64,000 nucleotides of DNA from contig NZ_BMQF01000006.1 in NCBI RefSeq assembly GCF_014647975.1, positions 248,001 through 312,000 of the forward strand, given 5' to 3'. The position numbers and the translations under genes were made by a program. The notes beneath the pieces are model-generated. The model had not been told where the DNA came from, searched no databases, and saw nothing but the letters and a program-made list of their open reading frames with translations. Within the stretch, counting starts at the first letter, position 1; each line of letters starts with the position of its first letter. This DNA is from Streptomyces fumigatiscleroticus. Lineage in GTDB: Bacteria; Actinomycetota; Actinomycetes; Streptomycetales; Streptomycetaceae. Shown piece after piece: positions 1 through 8,331 of the stretch.

Positions 1-2
1 GG

Positions 3-1067
3 CGACGGGTGAAACTCAACTATCTCGTCAACCTCAAGTCCGGACTGTGTCCGGAGGACTGCTCCTACTGCTCCCAGCGCCTCGGTTCGCGGGCGGACAT
101 CCTCAAGTACACCTGGCTCAAGCCCGAGGAGGCCTCCGAGGCCGCCGCGGCCGGGCTGGCCGGGGGCGCCAAGCGGGTCTGCCTGGTGGCGAGCGGCCGG
201 GGTCCGACCGACCGCGACGTGGACCGGGTCTCCGAGACGATCCGGGCCATCAAGGAGGGCAACGAGGGCGTCGAGGTGTGCGCCTGTCTCGGACTGCTCT
301 CCGACGGCCAGGCGGAACGGCTGCGCGAGGCGGGCGCGGACGCCTACAACCACAACCTGAACACGTCCGAGGCCACTTACGGCGACATCACCACCACGCA
401 CACCTACGCCGACCGCGTCGACACGGTGCGCAAGGCGCACGCGGCCGGCCTGTCCGCCTGCTCCGGTCTGATCGCGGGCATGGGCGAGAGCGACGAGGAC
501 CTGGTGGACGTGGTCTTCTCGCTGCGCGAGCTGGACCCGGACTCCGTCCCGGTCAACTTCCTGATCCCGTTCGAGGGCACACCGCTGGCGAAGGAGTGGA
601 ACCTCACCCCGCAGCGCTGTCTGCGGATCCTGGCGATGGTGCGGTTCGTCTGCCCGGACGCCGAGGTGCGCATCGCCGGCGGCCGCGAGGTCCATCTCCG
701 TACGATGCAGCCGCTGGCCCTGCACCTGGCCAACTCGATCTTCCTCGGGGACTATCTGACCAGCGAGGGCCAGGCGGGCAGGGCGGACCTGGAGATGATC
801 GCGGACGCCGGGTTCGAGGTGGAGGGCACCGACGAGGTGACGCTGCCGGAGCACCGGGCGGGCGGCGGCTGCCACCCGGACGGCGACGGCCGCGGCTCCA
901 CGGACGGCGACGGCCGCGGCTCCACGGACGGCGACGGCCGCGGCTCCGCGGACGGCGGGGTGTGCGGCTCCGCCGCCGCCCCGGCCGCGCGGTCCGCCGG
1001 GCCCCGTACCGATCTGGTCGCCGTGCGCCGCCGGGGCGCCGGAACGGATCTCGCGCCCAATGCCTGA
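3..1067 (+). CDS. bioB: Biotin synthase BioB (5' end outside window)
   Basis: Radical-SAM enzyme that inserts sulfur into dethiobiotin, the last step of biotin synthesis. The reading frame is already open at the left edge, and the first visible residues (RRVKLNYLVNLKSGLC) belong to the family interior, so roughly 60 N-terminal residues are missing. The CPEDCSYC motif is the CxxxCxxC that holds the 4Fe-4S cluster with SAM. NFLIPFEGTPL and RIAGGRE are further BioB core motifs. The last 70 or so residues are unusual: three copies of an eight-residue Asp/Gly/Arg/Ser repeat and then a low-complexity Ala/Arg tail. The stop overlaps the bioA start by 8 bp, which suggests translational coupling. Identity is certain; only the N-terminus is unseen. 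Confidence 0.96.
   Translation, partial: RRVKLNYLVNLKSGLCPEDCSYCSQRLGSRADILKYTWLKPEEASEAAAAGLAGGAKRVCLVASGRGPTDRDVDRVSETIRAIKEGNEGVEVCACLGLLSDGQAERLREAGADAYNHNLNTSEATYGDITTTHTYADRVDTVRKAHAAGLSACSGLIAGMGESDEDLVDVVFSLRELDPDSVPVNFLIPFEGTPLAKEWNLTPQRCLRILAMVRFVCPDAEVRIAGGREVHLRTMQPLALHLANSIFLGDYLTSEGQAGRADLEMIADAGFEVEGTDEVTLPEHRAGGGCHPDGDGRGSTDGDGRGSTDGDGRGSADGGVCGSAAAPAARSAGPRTDLVAVRRRGAGTDLAPNA
879..950 (+). repeat. Three 24-bp tandem repeats inside bioB
   Basis: Three consecutive 24-bp units (879-902, 903-926, 927-950) begin GACGGCGACGGCCGCGGCTC. The first two are identical and the third differs by one base near its end. They are in frame and encode DGDGRGS(T/A) three times in the C-terminal tail of BioB, beyond the catalytic barrel. 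They probably arose by slipped-strand duplication. Confidence 0.9.
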
Positions 1068-2340
1068 CCTGACCGTGCCGGAGCTGCTGGAGCTCGACCG
1101 GCGGCATGTCTGGCATCCGTACGGCCCCATGCCCGGCCGGGCGGAACCGCTCGTCGTGGAGTCGGCGAGCGGGGTGCGGCTGCGGCCGGCCGACGGCTCG
1201 GGCGAGCTGGTCGACGGGATGTCCTCCTGGTGGTCGGCGATCCACGGCTACAACCACCCGGTGCTGAACGAGGCGGTCCGCGAGCAGCTGGCGCGGATGA
1301 GCCATGTGATGTTCGGCGGGCTCACCCACGAGCCCGCCGTCCGGCTGGCGAAGCTCCTCGCCGACATCTCGCCCGGCGGTCTGGAGCATGTCTTCCTCGC
1401 CGACTCCGGGTCGGTCTCGGTCGAGGTCGCCGTCAAGATGTGTCTCCAGTACTGGCGTTCGCTCGGCCGGCCCGCCAAGCGGCGCCTGCTGACCTGGCGC
1501 GGCGGCTACCACGGGGACACCTGGCATCCGATGTCGGTGTGCGACCCCGAGGGCGGGATGCACGAGCTGTGGTCGGGCGTGCTGCCGCGCCAGGTGTTCG
1601 TGGACGCGCCGCCCGCGGGGTACGAGGAGGCCTACGCGGACCTGCTGCGCACGGAGATCGAGCGGCACGCCGGCGAGCTGGCCGCCGTGATCGTCGAGCC
1701 GGTGGTGCAGGGGGCGGGCGGCATGCGGTTCCACTCCCCCGCGTATCTGCGGGTGCTGCGCGAGGCCTGCGACGCCCATGACGTGCTGCTGGTCTTCGAC
1801 GAGATCGCGACCGGCTTCGGGCGTACGGGGGCGCTGTTCGCCGCGGAGCACGCGGCCGTGACGCCCGATGTCATGTGTGTGGGCAAGGCGCTGACCGGCG
1901 GCTATCTGACCATGGCGGCCACGCTGTGCACCCCGCGCGTGGCCGACGGCATCGCGCGGGGCGAGGTGCCGGTGCTCGCCCACGGGCCGACCTTCATGGG
2001 CAACCCGCTCGCGGCGGCCGTGGCCTGCGCCTCGATCGGGCTGCTGCTCGGCCGGGACTGGCGTGCCGACGTCAAGCGCATCGAGGCGGGACTGTGCGAG
2101 GGACTGGCCCCGGCCGCCGGGCTGCCGGGGGTGCGGGACGTCCGGGTGCTGGGCGCGATCGGTGTCGTCCAGCTCGACCACCCGGTGGACATGGCCGCGG
2201 CGACCCGGGCCGCGGTGCGCGAGGGCGTGTGGCTGCGGCCGTTCCGGGATCTGGTCTACACGATGCCGCCCTATGTGACGGGCGACGCGGACGTGGCGCG
2301 GATCGCGCGCGCGGTGTGCGCGGCCGCGCGGGAGGGATGA
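1060..2340 (+). CDS. bioA: Adenosylmethionine-8-amino-7-oxononanoate aminotransferase BioA
   Basis: PLP-dependent class III aminotransferase (426 aa, normal length) that uses SAM as amino donor to convert KAPA to DAPA in biotin synthesis. The N-terminal DRRHVWHPYGPM and SSWWSAIHGYNHP segments are BioA hallmarks. FDEIATGFGRTG carries the aspartate that contacts the PLP ring nitrogen, and the lysine of VGKALTGGY (about residue 276) is the expected Schiff-base lysine. The ATG lies inside the end of bioB with an 8-bp overlap, and bioD begins one base after the stop, so bioB-bioA-bioD is a tight operon. No bioF (KAPA synthase) is visible; it may lie upstream or elsewhere. Confidence 0.96.
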   Translation: MPDLTVPELLELDRRHVWHPYGPMPGRAEPLVVESASGVRLRPADGSGELVDGMSSWWSAIHGYNHPVLNEAVREQLARMSHVMFGGLTHEPAVRLAKLLADISPGGLEHVFLADSGSVSVEVAVKMCLQYWRSLGRPAKRRLLTWRGGYHGDTWHPMSVCDPEGGMHELWSGVLPRQVFVDAPPAGYEEAYADLLRTEIERHAGELAAVIVEPVVQGAGGMRFHSPAYLRVLREACDAHDVLLVFDEIATGFGRTGALFAAEHAAVTPDVMCVGKALTGGYLTMAATLCTPRVADGIARGEVPVLAHGPTFMGNPLAAAVACASIGLLLGRDWRADVKRIEAGLCEGLAPAAGLPGVRDVRVLGAIGVVQLDHPVDMAAATRAAVREGVWLRPFRDLVYTMPPYVTGDADVARIARAVCAAAREG

Positions 2341-2341
2341 C

Positions 2342-3154
2342 ATGCCGGTACTGGTGATCACGGGCACGGGCACGGAGATCGGCAAGACCGTCACGACCGC
2401 CGCCGTGGCCGCGGCGGCGCTGGCGGCCGGCCGGTCGGTGGCCGTGCTGAAGGCCGCGCAGACGGGCGTCGGCCCGGACGAGCCCGGGGACGCGGCGGAG
2501 GTCGCACGGCTGGCGGGGGACGTGACGGCCGCCGAACTGGCCCGGTATCCCGACCCGTTGGCGCCGGCCACGGCCGCGCGACGGGCCGGACGCGCGCCGG
2601 TGCACCCGCACGAGGTGGCCGAGGCCGCCGCCAAGCTGGCCACCGAGCACGACCTGGTGCTGGTGGAGGGCGCGGGCGGGCTGCTCGTCCGGTTCGACGC
2701 GGCGGGCGGGACGCTGGCCGACGCCGCGCGGCTGCTGGGGGCACCGGTGCTGGTCGTAGCGCCGGCCGGGCTGGGCACGCTGAACGCGACGGAGCTGACC
2801 GCACGCGAACTGCGGCGCGGCGGCCTGGAGCCGGCCGGCGTGGTGATCGGCAGCTGGCCCGGCGCCCCCGATCTCGCCGCGCGCTGCAATCTCGCGGACC
2901 TGCCCGACGTGGCCGGTGCGCCGCTGCTCGGCGCCCTGCCCGCCGGAGCGGGGGCCCTGGCCCCGGCCCGCTTCCGCGCGGCGGCGCCGCACTGGCTGGC
3001 GCCACGGCTGGACGGGACGTGGGACGCGGAGGCGTTCCGGGTCCGGGAGGCGCCCCGACAGCCGGGTCCGCCGGGCCACCGACAGGAACATCAGTTCGTC
3101 CGCGCGGCTCTGAGCGGGGGTGGGAGCGGTCTCCGCGGGGGAGAATCGCCGTAA
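2342..3154 (+). CDS. bioD: Dethiobiotin synthetase BioD
   Basis: ATP-dependent carboxylase that closes the ureido ring of DAPA to give dethiobiotin. The P-loop GTGTEIGKT is at residues 8-16, and LVEGAGGLLVRF is the conserved substrate and Mg-binding segment. At 270 aa it is longer than the usual 220-240. After the family-like stretch ending near DAEAFR, a Pro/Gly/Arg-rich tail of about 35 residues runs to a stop at 3154. That tail could be an extension or the result of an indel that removed the normal stop. The gene starts one base after bioA and is the last biotin gene here. Confidence 0.93.
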   Translation: MPVLVITGTGTEIGKTVTTAAVAAAALAAGRSVAVLKAAQTGVGPDEPGDAAEVARLAGDVTAAELARYPDPLAPATAARRAGRAPVHPHEVAEAAAKLATEHDLVLVEGAGGLLVRFDAAGGTLADAARLLGAPVLVVAPAGLGTLNATELTARELRRGGLEPAGVVIGSWPGAPDLAARCNLADLPDVAGAPLLGALPAGAGALAPARFRAAAPHWLAPRLDGTWDAEAFRVREAPRQPGPPGHRQEHQFVRAALSGGGSGLRGGESP

Positions 3155-3170
3155 GGCGAGCCTCACCGAG
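3152..3170 (+). promoter_or_regulatory. Possible iron-box-like operator (DmdR/IdeR type)
   Basis: TAAGGCGAGCCTCACCGAG matches the published IdeR/DmdR iron-box consensus (TTAGGTTAGSCTWACCTAA) at about 13 of 19 positions by eye. It overlaps the bioD stop and the ribosome binding site (GAGGAGGT, 3168-3175) of the methyltransferase gene. The match is partial, so this is only a candidate. Confidence 0.22.
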
Positions 3171-3179
3171 GAGGTACCC

Positions 3180-3881
3180 ATGCCCTTACGGTCCGCCCGC
3201 TCCGGCAAGATGCCACGGGACGCCGTGCACCATCCGCTGTTCGCCCGCTACTACGCCCGCGTGAGCGTGAGCGCCGAGACCCGGATGGGCATGGGCGGCG
3301 TGCGCGACCGGCTGCTCGCCGGGCTGTCCGGGCGGGTGATCGAGATCGGCGCGGGCAACGGCCTCAACTTCGCGCACTATCCGCGCACCGTCTCGGAGGT
3401 CGTCGCCATCGAACCGGAGCGTGTGCTGCGCCAGCTGGCCGTGGAGGCGGCGCTGCGCGCGGACGTGCCGGTCGACGTGGTGCCGGGCGCCGCGGAGGCG
3501 CTGCCGGTCAAGAGCGAGGCGTTCGACGCCGCGGTGCTCTCGATCGTGCTGTGCAGCATCCGTGACGTGCCACGGGCGCTCGGGGAGGTGCGGCGGGTGC
3601 TGCGGCCCGGCGGCGAGGTGCGGTTCTTCGAGCACGGCCGGGGCGGCGGCCGGATGATGACCCTCACCCAGCGGGTGCTGGACCGCACGGTGTGGCCGCC
3701 GCTGAGCGGCGGCTGCCACGTGGCGCGGGAGCCGGTCGCCGCGCTGCGCGACGCCGGGTTCGAACTGGGCCCCTACCGGCAGGTGTCGCTGCCGGAGAAG
3801 GGGCCCAGGCTGCCCGTCTCCTACTGCGTGCTGGGCACCGCCTGGCGGCCGGAGCTCGGCGGACCGGCCGCCGGGAAGTGA
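3180..3881 (+). CDS. Class I SAM-dependent methyltransferase
   Basis: A 233-aa predicted small-molecule methyltransferase. VIEIGAGNGLNF is the SAM-binding motif I. It is followed by VVAIEPE (acidic ribose-binding residue), AEALPVKSEAFDAAVLSIVLCSI (motif II region), and RRVLRPGGEVRFFEHG (motif III), the layout of the UbiE/Methyltransf_11 group. The ATG at 3180 is chosen because GAGGAGGT ends four bases upstream; an in-frame start at 3120 lies inside bioD and has no such site. It lies 25 bp after bioD and may be co-transcribed, but nothing links it to biotin. The substrate is unknown. Confidence 0.85.
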   Translation: MPLRSARSGKMPRDAVHHPLFARYYARVSVSAETRMGMGGVRDRLLAGLSGRVIEIGAGNGLNFAHYPRTVSEVVAIEPERVLRQLAVEAALRADVPVDVVPGAAEALPVKSEAFDAAVLSIVLCSIRDVPRALGEVRRVLRPGGEVRFFEHGRGGGRMMTLTQRVLDRTVWPPLSGGCHVAREPVAALRDAGFELGPYRQVSLPEKGPRLPVSYCVLGTAWRPELGGPAAGK

Positions 3882-4110
3882 TCACAGGGTCTCCTGCCGC
3901 GATCCTGCCGCGATCCCCTGCACCGCCGCCGCACCGCTCCTGACCAGCCGGGCTCCATCGAATGTGGGCCGGGTCGCATCGCCCTCGCCCACGACCGCAC
4001 GCGCCGGCAGCCACCTGGGGGCAGCCTTGTCCATACCCGCTGCGCGGCACGCCCCCGGACCTCGCGCCGGCCGACGGGATCGCGGGCCGGGCCCTCGGCC
4101 CGACGCCACG

Positions 4111-4434
4111 GCGTACGGCTCGGGCGAGACGACGGTGCCGGCCCTGGACCCGGTGGACGTCGACATCGTGCGCGGGCGCTTCATGCGCGGTGATGGGACC
4201 GTCGCACTCCGGCAAGTCCACGCTGATGCGCTGCCTGGCGGGGCTGGACACCGTTTCGGCCGGTCGGGTGTGGCTCGGTGACACCGAGATCACGGGACTG
4301 CGGGAGCGTGAGCCGACCCGGCTGCGCCGGGACCGGATCGGCCGGCCGTCGACGATCGCGGGCGGACCGTCGTCATGGTCACCCATGACCCGGGCGCCGC
4401 CCCGCCGGTCGTGAAGACACTGCGCGGCACCTGA
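4111..4434 (+). pseudogene. Decayed ABC-transporter ATP-binding gene (LolD/MacB type)
   Basis: Fragments of one ABC ATPase are spread over shifted frames. 4111-4185 encodes an N-terminal piece (AYGSGETTVPALDPVDVDI). A one-base shift near 4186 leads into the Walker A segment AVMGPSHSGKSTLMRCLAGL and on to a stretch ending RLRRDRIG. Then about 120 codons, including the Q-loop, signature and Walker B, are missing. From 4363 the original frame resumes with RTVVMVTHDPG (the switch histidine) and a stop at 4432. No permease is nearby. The roughly 230 bp before it (3882-4110) hold no convincing gene or signal. Confidence 0.75.
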
Positions 4435-4491
4435 CCGTCCGCATGCCGGAATTGCCGCGACCGGGTGCACGGCGCCTGGTTCGATCACCGC

Positions 4492-4917
4492 ATGAGTGAT
4501 CTGCGTATACGGGCCGCCCGGCCCGGGGATCTCGACACCGTGCTGGACTTCTGGAAGACGGCCGCCGAGGGCACGAGCATCAGCGACGACCGGGACGGCG
4601 TCGAGCGTCTTCTCGCCCGCGACCCCGAGGCGATGCTCCTGGCCGAACGGGACGGCGAGCTGGTCGGCACGGTCATCGCCGGTTTCGACGGCTGGCGGTG
4701 CCATCTGTACCGGCTCGCGGTCCACCCCGGCCACCGCCGCCGAGGAATCGCCACCGCGCTGCTCGCCGCCGCGGAGGAGCGCTTCGTACGGCTCGGCGGG
4801 CGCCGCGCGGACGCGATGGTGCTCCAGCGCAACGAAACCGCTCACCGCGCGTGGGGCGCCGCCGGGTACGGGCCCGAGGAGCACTGGCGGCGCTGGGTGA
4901 AGCCGCTCGGCGCGTAG
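4492..4917 (+). CDS. GNAT family N-acetyltransferase
   Basis: A 141-aa single-domain acetyltransferase that would transfer acetyl from acetyl-CoA to an unknown amine. It opens with the GNAT start DLRIRAARPGDLDTVLDFW. The acetyl-CoA pyrophosphate loop is in VHPGHRRRGIATALL. A late NETAHRAWGAAGY segment is the usual fourth-strand region. The ATG at 4492 places the beta1 strand at the N-terminus; the GTG at 4465 would add nine unconserved residues. It stands alone between the ABC relic and the CNNM pair. Confidence 0.85.
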   Translation: MSDLRIRAARPGDLDTVLDFWKTAAEGTSISDDRDGVERLLARDPEAMLLAERDGELVGTVIAGFDGWRCHLYRLAVHPGHRRRGIATALLAAAEERFVRLGGRRADAMVLQRNETAHRAWGAAGYGPEEHWRRWVKPLGA

Positions 4918-5044
4918 GACGCCGCGAGCGGGCCACTCGGTGCCCCATGAACGGTCTTGAGCGTCCGCCCCGGGGCGAGCCGCCCGGCGCACGACATCGC
5001 GCGTCCCTCCCCTCCCTCGCCGAGCAGGGAAGGGAGGTGACCCG

Positions 5045-6385
5045 ATGACCGAGATCCTCCTGCTGCTGGCGGCCGTCCTGCTCTCGCTGGCCTGTGGTGC
5101 CTTCGTCGCCGCCGAGTTCTCGCTGACCACGGTCGAGCGCGGCGCGCTGGAGCGGGCCGCCGCACGCGGCGAGCGGGGCGCGGCGGGCGCCCTGAGGGCC
5201 GTACGGAACCTGACCTTCCAGCTGTCCGGGGCGCAGCTCGGCATCACGGTCACCAATCTGGTGGTCGGCATGCTCGCCGAGCCGTCGATCGCCGCGCTGC
5301 TCGCGGGGCCGCTGCGGGACCTGGGTCTGCCGGGCTCGGCCGCCCGGTCCGTGGCGCTGGTCCTGGGCACGGCCCTGTCGACCGTCTTCCTGATGGTCGT
5401 CGGCGAGCTGGTGCCCAAGAACTGGGCGATCTCCTCGCCGCTGGCCGTGGCCCGGCGGGTGGCCACGCCGCAGCGCTGGTTCAGCGCGGTCTTCCGGCCC
5501 TTCATCACCCATCTGAACAACACCGCCAACCGGGTCGTGCGCCGGTTCGGCGTCGAGCCCGCCGAGGAGCTGGCCTCCGCGCGCGGGCCCCAGGAGCTGG
5601 CGGCCCTGGCCCGGCACTCCGCGGAGGAGGGCGCCCTGGAGGCGGACACCGCCGAGCTGTTCGTGCGGACCCTGAACCTCGCCGACCTGACCGCGGAGAA
5701 CGTGATGACCCCCCGGGTCCAGGTCATCTCGCTGGACACCCCGGCCACCTGCGAGGACGTGGCGAACGCGACGCGGGCCACGGGGCTGTCCCGGTTCCCC
5801 GTCCACCGCGGCACCCTGGACTCGGTGGTGGGCATCGCGCACATCAAGGACGTGCTGGCGGTGCCCGCCGAGTACCGGACCCGTGTCTCCGTCGCCGAGA
5901 TCATGCGGGAGCCGCTGCTCGTCCCCCAGTCGCTCACCGTGGACCGGCTGCTGGACCGGCTCTCCGGCAAGCGCACGATGGCCGTCGTCATCGACGAGTA
6001 CGGGGGCACTGCGGGCGTGGCGACGCTGGAGGACATCGTGGAGGAGGTCGTCGGCGAGGTGCGGGACGAGCACGACCCGCACGAGACGCCCGACGTGGCC
6101 CCCTCCGGCACCGACGAGGACGGCCACGCGCTGTTCTCGGCCGACGGCTCCGCGCGCCTGGACCGGCTGGCCCGCGTCGGGTTCCGGCCGCCCGAGGGGC
6201 CCTACGAGACGCTCGCCGGGCTGATCGCGGCCGAGCTCGGCCGCATCCCCGCCGCCGGGGACACCGTGCGGACGGCCGGCTGGCGGATGGACGTGGTGGA
6301 CGCGACGGGCCGCAGGGCGGCCCGGGTGCTGCTGCACGCCCCGCTCGACGACGAACGGGCCCGGACCGGGGAGGGACGGCCATGA
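5045..6385 (+). CDS. CNNM/CorC family membrane protein (DUF21-CBS-CorC_HlyC), first of a pair
   Basis: A 446-aa inner-membrane protein of the hemolysin-like/CNNM family, members of which are linked to Mg2+/Co2+ transport or tolerance. An N-terminal DUF21 region of hydrophobic helices (start to about residue 190, including AQLGITVTNLVVGMLAEPS and ELVPKNWAIS) is followed by a CBS pair (ENVMTPRVQVISLD..., then RTMAVVIDEYGGTAGVATLEDIVEEVVGE). A C-terminal CorC_HlyC domain follows (DGSARLDRL, then PYETLAGLI). A near-perfect Shine-Dalgarno GGAGGTGA at 5034-5041 precedes the ATG. Its stop overlaps the next gene by 4 bp, so the two are probably partners. Confidence 0.9.
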   Translation: MTEILLLLAAVLLSLACGAFVAAEFSLTTVERGALERAAARGERGAAGALRAVRNLTFQLSGAQLGITVTNLVVGMLAEPSIAALLAGPLRDLGLPGSAARSVALVLGTALSTVFLMVVGELVPKNWAISSPLAVARRVATPQRWFSAVFRPFITHLNNTANRVVRRFGVEPAEELASARGPQELAALARHSAEEGALEADTAELFVRTLNLADLTAENVMTPRVQVISLDTPATCEDVANATRATGLSRFPVHRGTLDSVVGIAHIKDVLAVPAEYRTRVSVAEIMREPLLVPQSLTVDRLLDRLSGKRTMAVVIDEYGGTAGVATLEDIVEEVVGEVRDEHDPHETPDVAPSGTDEDGHALFSADGSARLDRLARVGFRPPEGPYETLAGLIAAELGRIPAAGDTVRTAGWRMDVVDATGRRAARVLLHAPLDDERARTGEGRP

Positions 6386-7404
6386 CCGCCGTACAACTGC
6401 TGATCGGTCTGGCGACGCTCGTCGTGAACGCCTTCTTCGTGGGCGGCGAGTTCGCGCTGATCTCCGTGCGCCGCAGCCAGATCGAGCAGTACGTGCAGGA
6501 GGGCCACGAGGGCGACCGGCGCGCCAGGAGCGTGCTGTGGGGCCTTCAGCACGTGTCCGCGCTGCTGGCGGCCGCGCAGCTCGGCATCACGCTGTGCACC
6601 CTGGTCCTCGGCGTGGTCGCCGAGCCGGCCATCGCGCATCTGCTGGAGCCGGTGTTCCACGCGGTGGGCGTGGAGAGCGGCGCGGGGCACGCGGTGTCCT
6701 TCGTGATCGCGCTGGCGCTGGCGACGTATCTGCACATGCTGTTCGGGGAGATGGTGCCGAAGAACATCGCGCTGGCGGAGCCCGTGCGCAGCGCGCTGCT
6801 GCTCGGCCCGCCCCTGGTGGCGCTCTCCCGGGCGCTGCGCCCGGTCATCTTCACGGTCAACGCCTTCGCGAACGCCCTGCTGAGACTGTTGCGGGTGGAG
6901 GCGAAGGACGAGGTGTCGGCGACCTTCACGGACACCGAGCTGGCCGAGATCGTGAAGGACGCGAGCGAGGCCGGGCTGATCGACGACCGGGCGCAGGAGC
7001 GGCTGCACGACGCGCTGGAGCTGGGCCGCCGCCCCGTGCGCGACGTGGTGCTGCCGCTGGAACGCGTCGTCCACGCGCGCGTGGGTGTCACGCCGGAGCA
7101 GCTGGAGCGGCTCGCCGCCGAGTCGGGGTTCTCCCGCTTCCCGGTGGTGGACGAGGGCCGGCGGATCGTGGGCTATCTGCATGTGAAGGACGCCCTGGAC
7201 GCCTCCCCGCGCACCGTGCCGTTCCGGCTGGGCGACATGCGGTCCATCGCGCGGGTGCGGGAGACCACGCCGCTGGACGACGTGCTGACGGCCATGCGCC
7301 GCAGCCGTACCCATCTGGCGGCCGTGCTCGGCGCCGACGGCCGTCTGGCCGGCCTGGTGACCATGGAGGACGTGCTGCGGGAGCTGTTCGGGCAGCCGGC
7401 CTGA
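6382..7404 (+). CDS. CNNM/CorC family membrane protein (DUF21-CBS), second of a pair
   Basis: A 340-aa paralogue of the preceding gene with the same DUF21 signatures (AQLGITLCTLVLGVVAEPA, GEMVPKNIALA) and a CBS pair (FSRFPVVDEGRRIVGYLHVKD; HLAAVLGADGRLAGLVTMEDVLRELFG). It lacks the C-terminal CorC_HlyC domain and ends right after the second CBS motif. The ATG overlaps the upstream stop (ATGA). Pairs of one long and one short member are common in actinobacteria, and a heteromeric membrane complex is a reasonable inference. Confidence 0.9.
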   Translation: MTAVQLLIGLATLVVNAFFVGGEFALISVRRSQIEQYVQEGHEGDRRARSVLWGLQHVSALLAAAQLGITLCTLVLGVVAEPAIAHLLEPVFHAVGVESGAGHAVSFVIALALATYLHMLFGEMVPKNIALAEPVRSALLLGPPLVALSRALRPVIFTVNAFANALLRLLRVEAKDEVSATFTDTELAEIVKDASEAGLIDDRAQERLHDALELGRRPVRDVVLPLERVVHARVGVTPEQLERLAAESGFSRFPVVDEGRRIVGYLHVKDALDASPRTVPFRLGDMRSIARVRETTPLDDVLTAMRRSRTHLAAVLGADGRLAGLVTMEDVLRELFGQPA

Positions 7405-7461
7405 ACAGGGGCCGGGGCGACCGACCGGCGGGTATGGGAACGGGATACCATCTTCGTCGCC

Positions 7462-8244
7462 ATGCTGACATCTCCCACCCACACCAGCCTCGTCGCGGTC
7501 GGCGACTCCTTCACCGAGGGCATGTCGGACCTGCTGCCCGACGGCTCCTACCGCGGCTGGGCCGACCTGCTCGCCGCCCGGATGGCGGCCCGCACCCCCG
7601 GGTTCCGGTACGCCAACCTCGCCGTGCGCGGCAAGCTCATCCAGCAGATCCTCGACGAGCAGGTCGACGTGGCCGCGGCCATGCGGGCCGACGTGGTGAC
7701 CCTGGTGGGCGGGCTCAACGACACCCTGCGGCCCAAGTGCGACATGGGCCGGGTACGCGGTCTGCTCACGGAGGCCGTGGAGAAGCTCGCCCCGAACTGC
7801 AAGCAGCTGGTGCTGATGCGCAGCCCCGGCCGCCAGGGACCGGTGCTGGAGCGGTTCCGGCCCCGCATGGAGGCCCTGTTCGCGTGCGTCGACGAGCTCG
7901 CCGCCCGGCACGGCGCCCTGGTCGTCGACCTGTACGGGGCGCCCTCGCTGGCCGACCCGCGCCTGTGGGACGTGGACCGGCTGCATCTGACGGCCGAGGG
8001 GCACCGCCGGGTCGCGGAGGCCGTCTGGCAGACCCTCGGGTACGACCCGGAGGACGCCGACTGGCACACGCCGATGGCGGCGACGCCGCCGCCGGGCTGG
8101 GCGGCGCGGCGGATCGCGGACGTCCGCTTCGCCCGGCACCACCTGCTGCCCTGGATAGGCCGCCGGCTGACCGGCCGGTCCTCCGGCGACGGCCGGCCGC
8201 CGAAGCGGCCGGAGCTGCTGCCGTACGACGGCCCGGTGGCGTAG
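7462..8244 (+). CDS. SGNH/GDSL-type hydrolase
   Basis: A 260-aa esterase/lipase-fold protein. Block I VGDSFTEGMSD holds the nucleophilic serine. The block III-like LVGGLNDTL has the conserved Gly-x-Asn. Block V DRLHLTAEGHRRVA supplies the catalytic Asp and His. No signal peptide is visible, so it is probably cytoplasmic. No Shine-Dalgarno precedes the ATG, but TACCAT at 7446-7451 could be a -10 element giving a nearly leaderless message. The last 50 or so residues are Pro/Arg rich and unconserved-looking. The substrate is unknown. Confidence 0.87.
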   Translation: MLTSPTHTSLVAVGDSFTEGMSDLLPDGSYRGWADLLAARMAARTPGFRYANLAVRGKLIQQILDEQVDVAAAMRADVVTLVGGLNDTLRPKCDMGRVRGLLTEAVEKLAPNCKQLVLMRSPGRQGPVLERFRPRMEALFACVDELAARHGALVVDLYGAPSLADPRLWDVDRLHLTAEGHRRVAEAVWQTLGYDPEDADWHTPMAATPPPGWAARRIADVRFARHHLLPWIGRRLTGRSSGDGRPPKRPELLPYDGPVA

Positions 8245-8317
8245 CGACCCGGCCGCCCGCGCCCCCTTGTAGGTTCCGACGAACCACCCTGGGGCGCTGG
8301 CCTGCACGAATCGCCAG

Positions 8318-8323
8318 TAGACT
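8318..8323 (+). promoter_or_regulatory. Candidate -10 element of purB (leaderless transcript)
   Basis: TAGACT matches the HrdB-type -10 consensus at the key positions and lies 8 bases before the GTG at 8332, with no Shine-Dalgarno between them. Transcription would start at or within a base or two of that GTG. No convincing -35 hexamer was seen. Confidence 0.35.
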
Positions 8324-8331
8324 CCGTGCAC

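Noticed and set aside
604..2889. Long minus-strand open frame opposite bioB-bioA-bioD
   Set aside because: Product is Arg/Pro/Gly-rich low-complexity sequence typical of antisense frames in high-GC DNA; the plus-strand genes have clear catalytic motifs.
3882..4110. Short open frames between the methyltransferase and the ABC relic
   Set aside because: No homology-like motif or ribosome binding site; probably decayed flanking DNA of the pseudogene.
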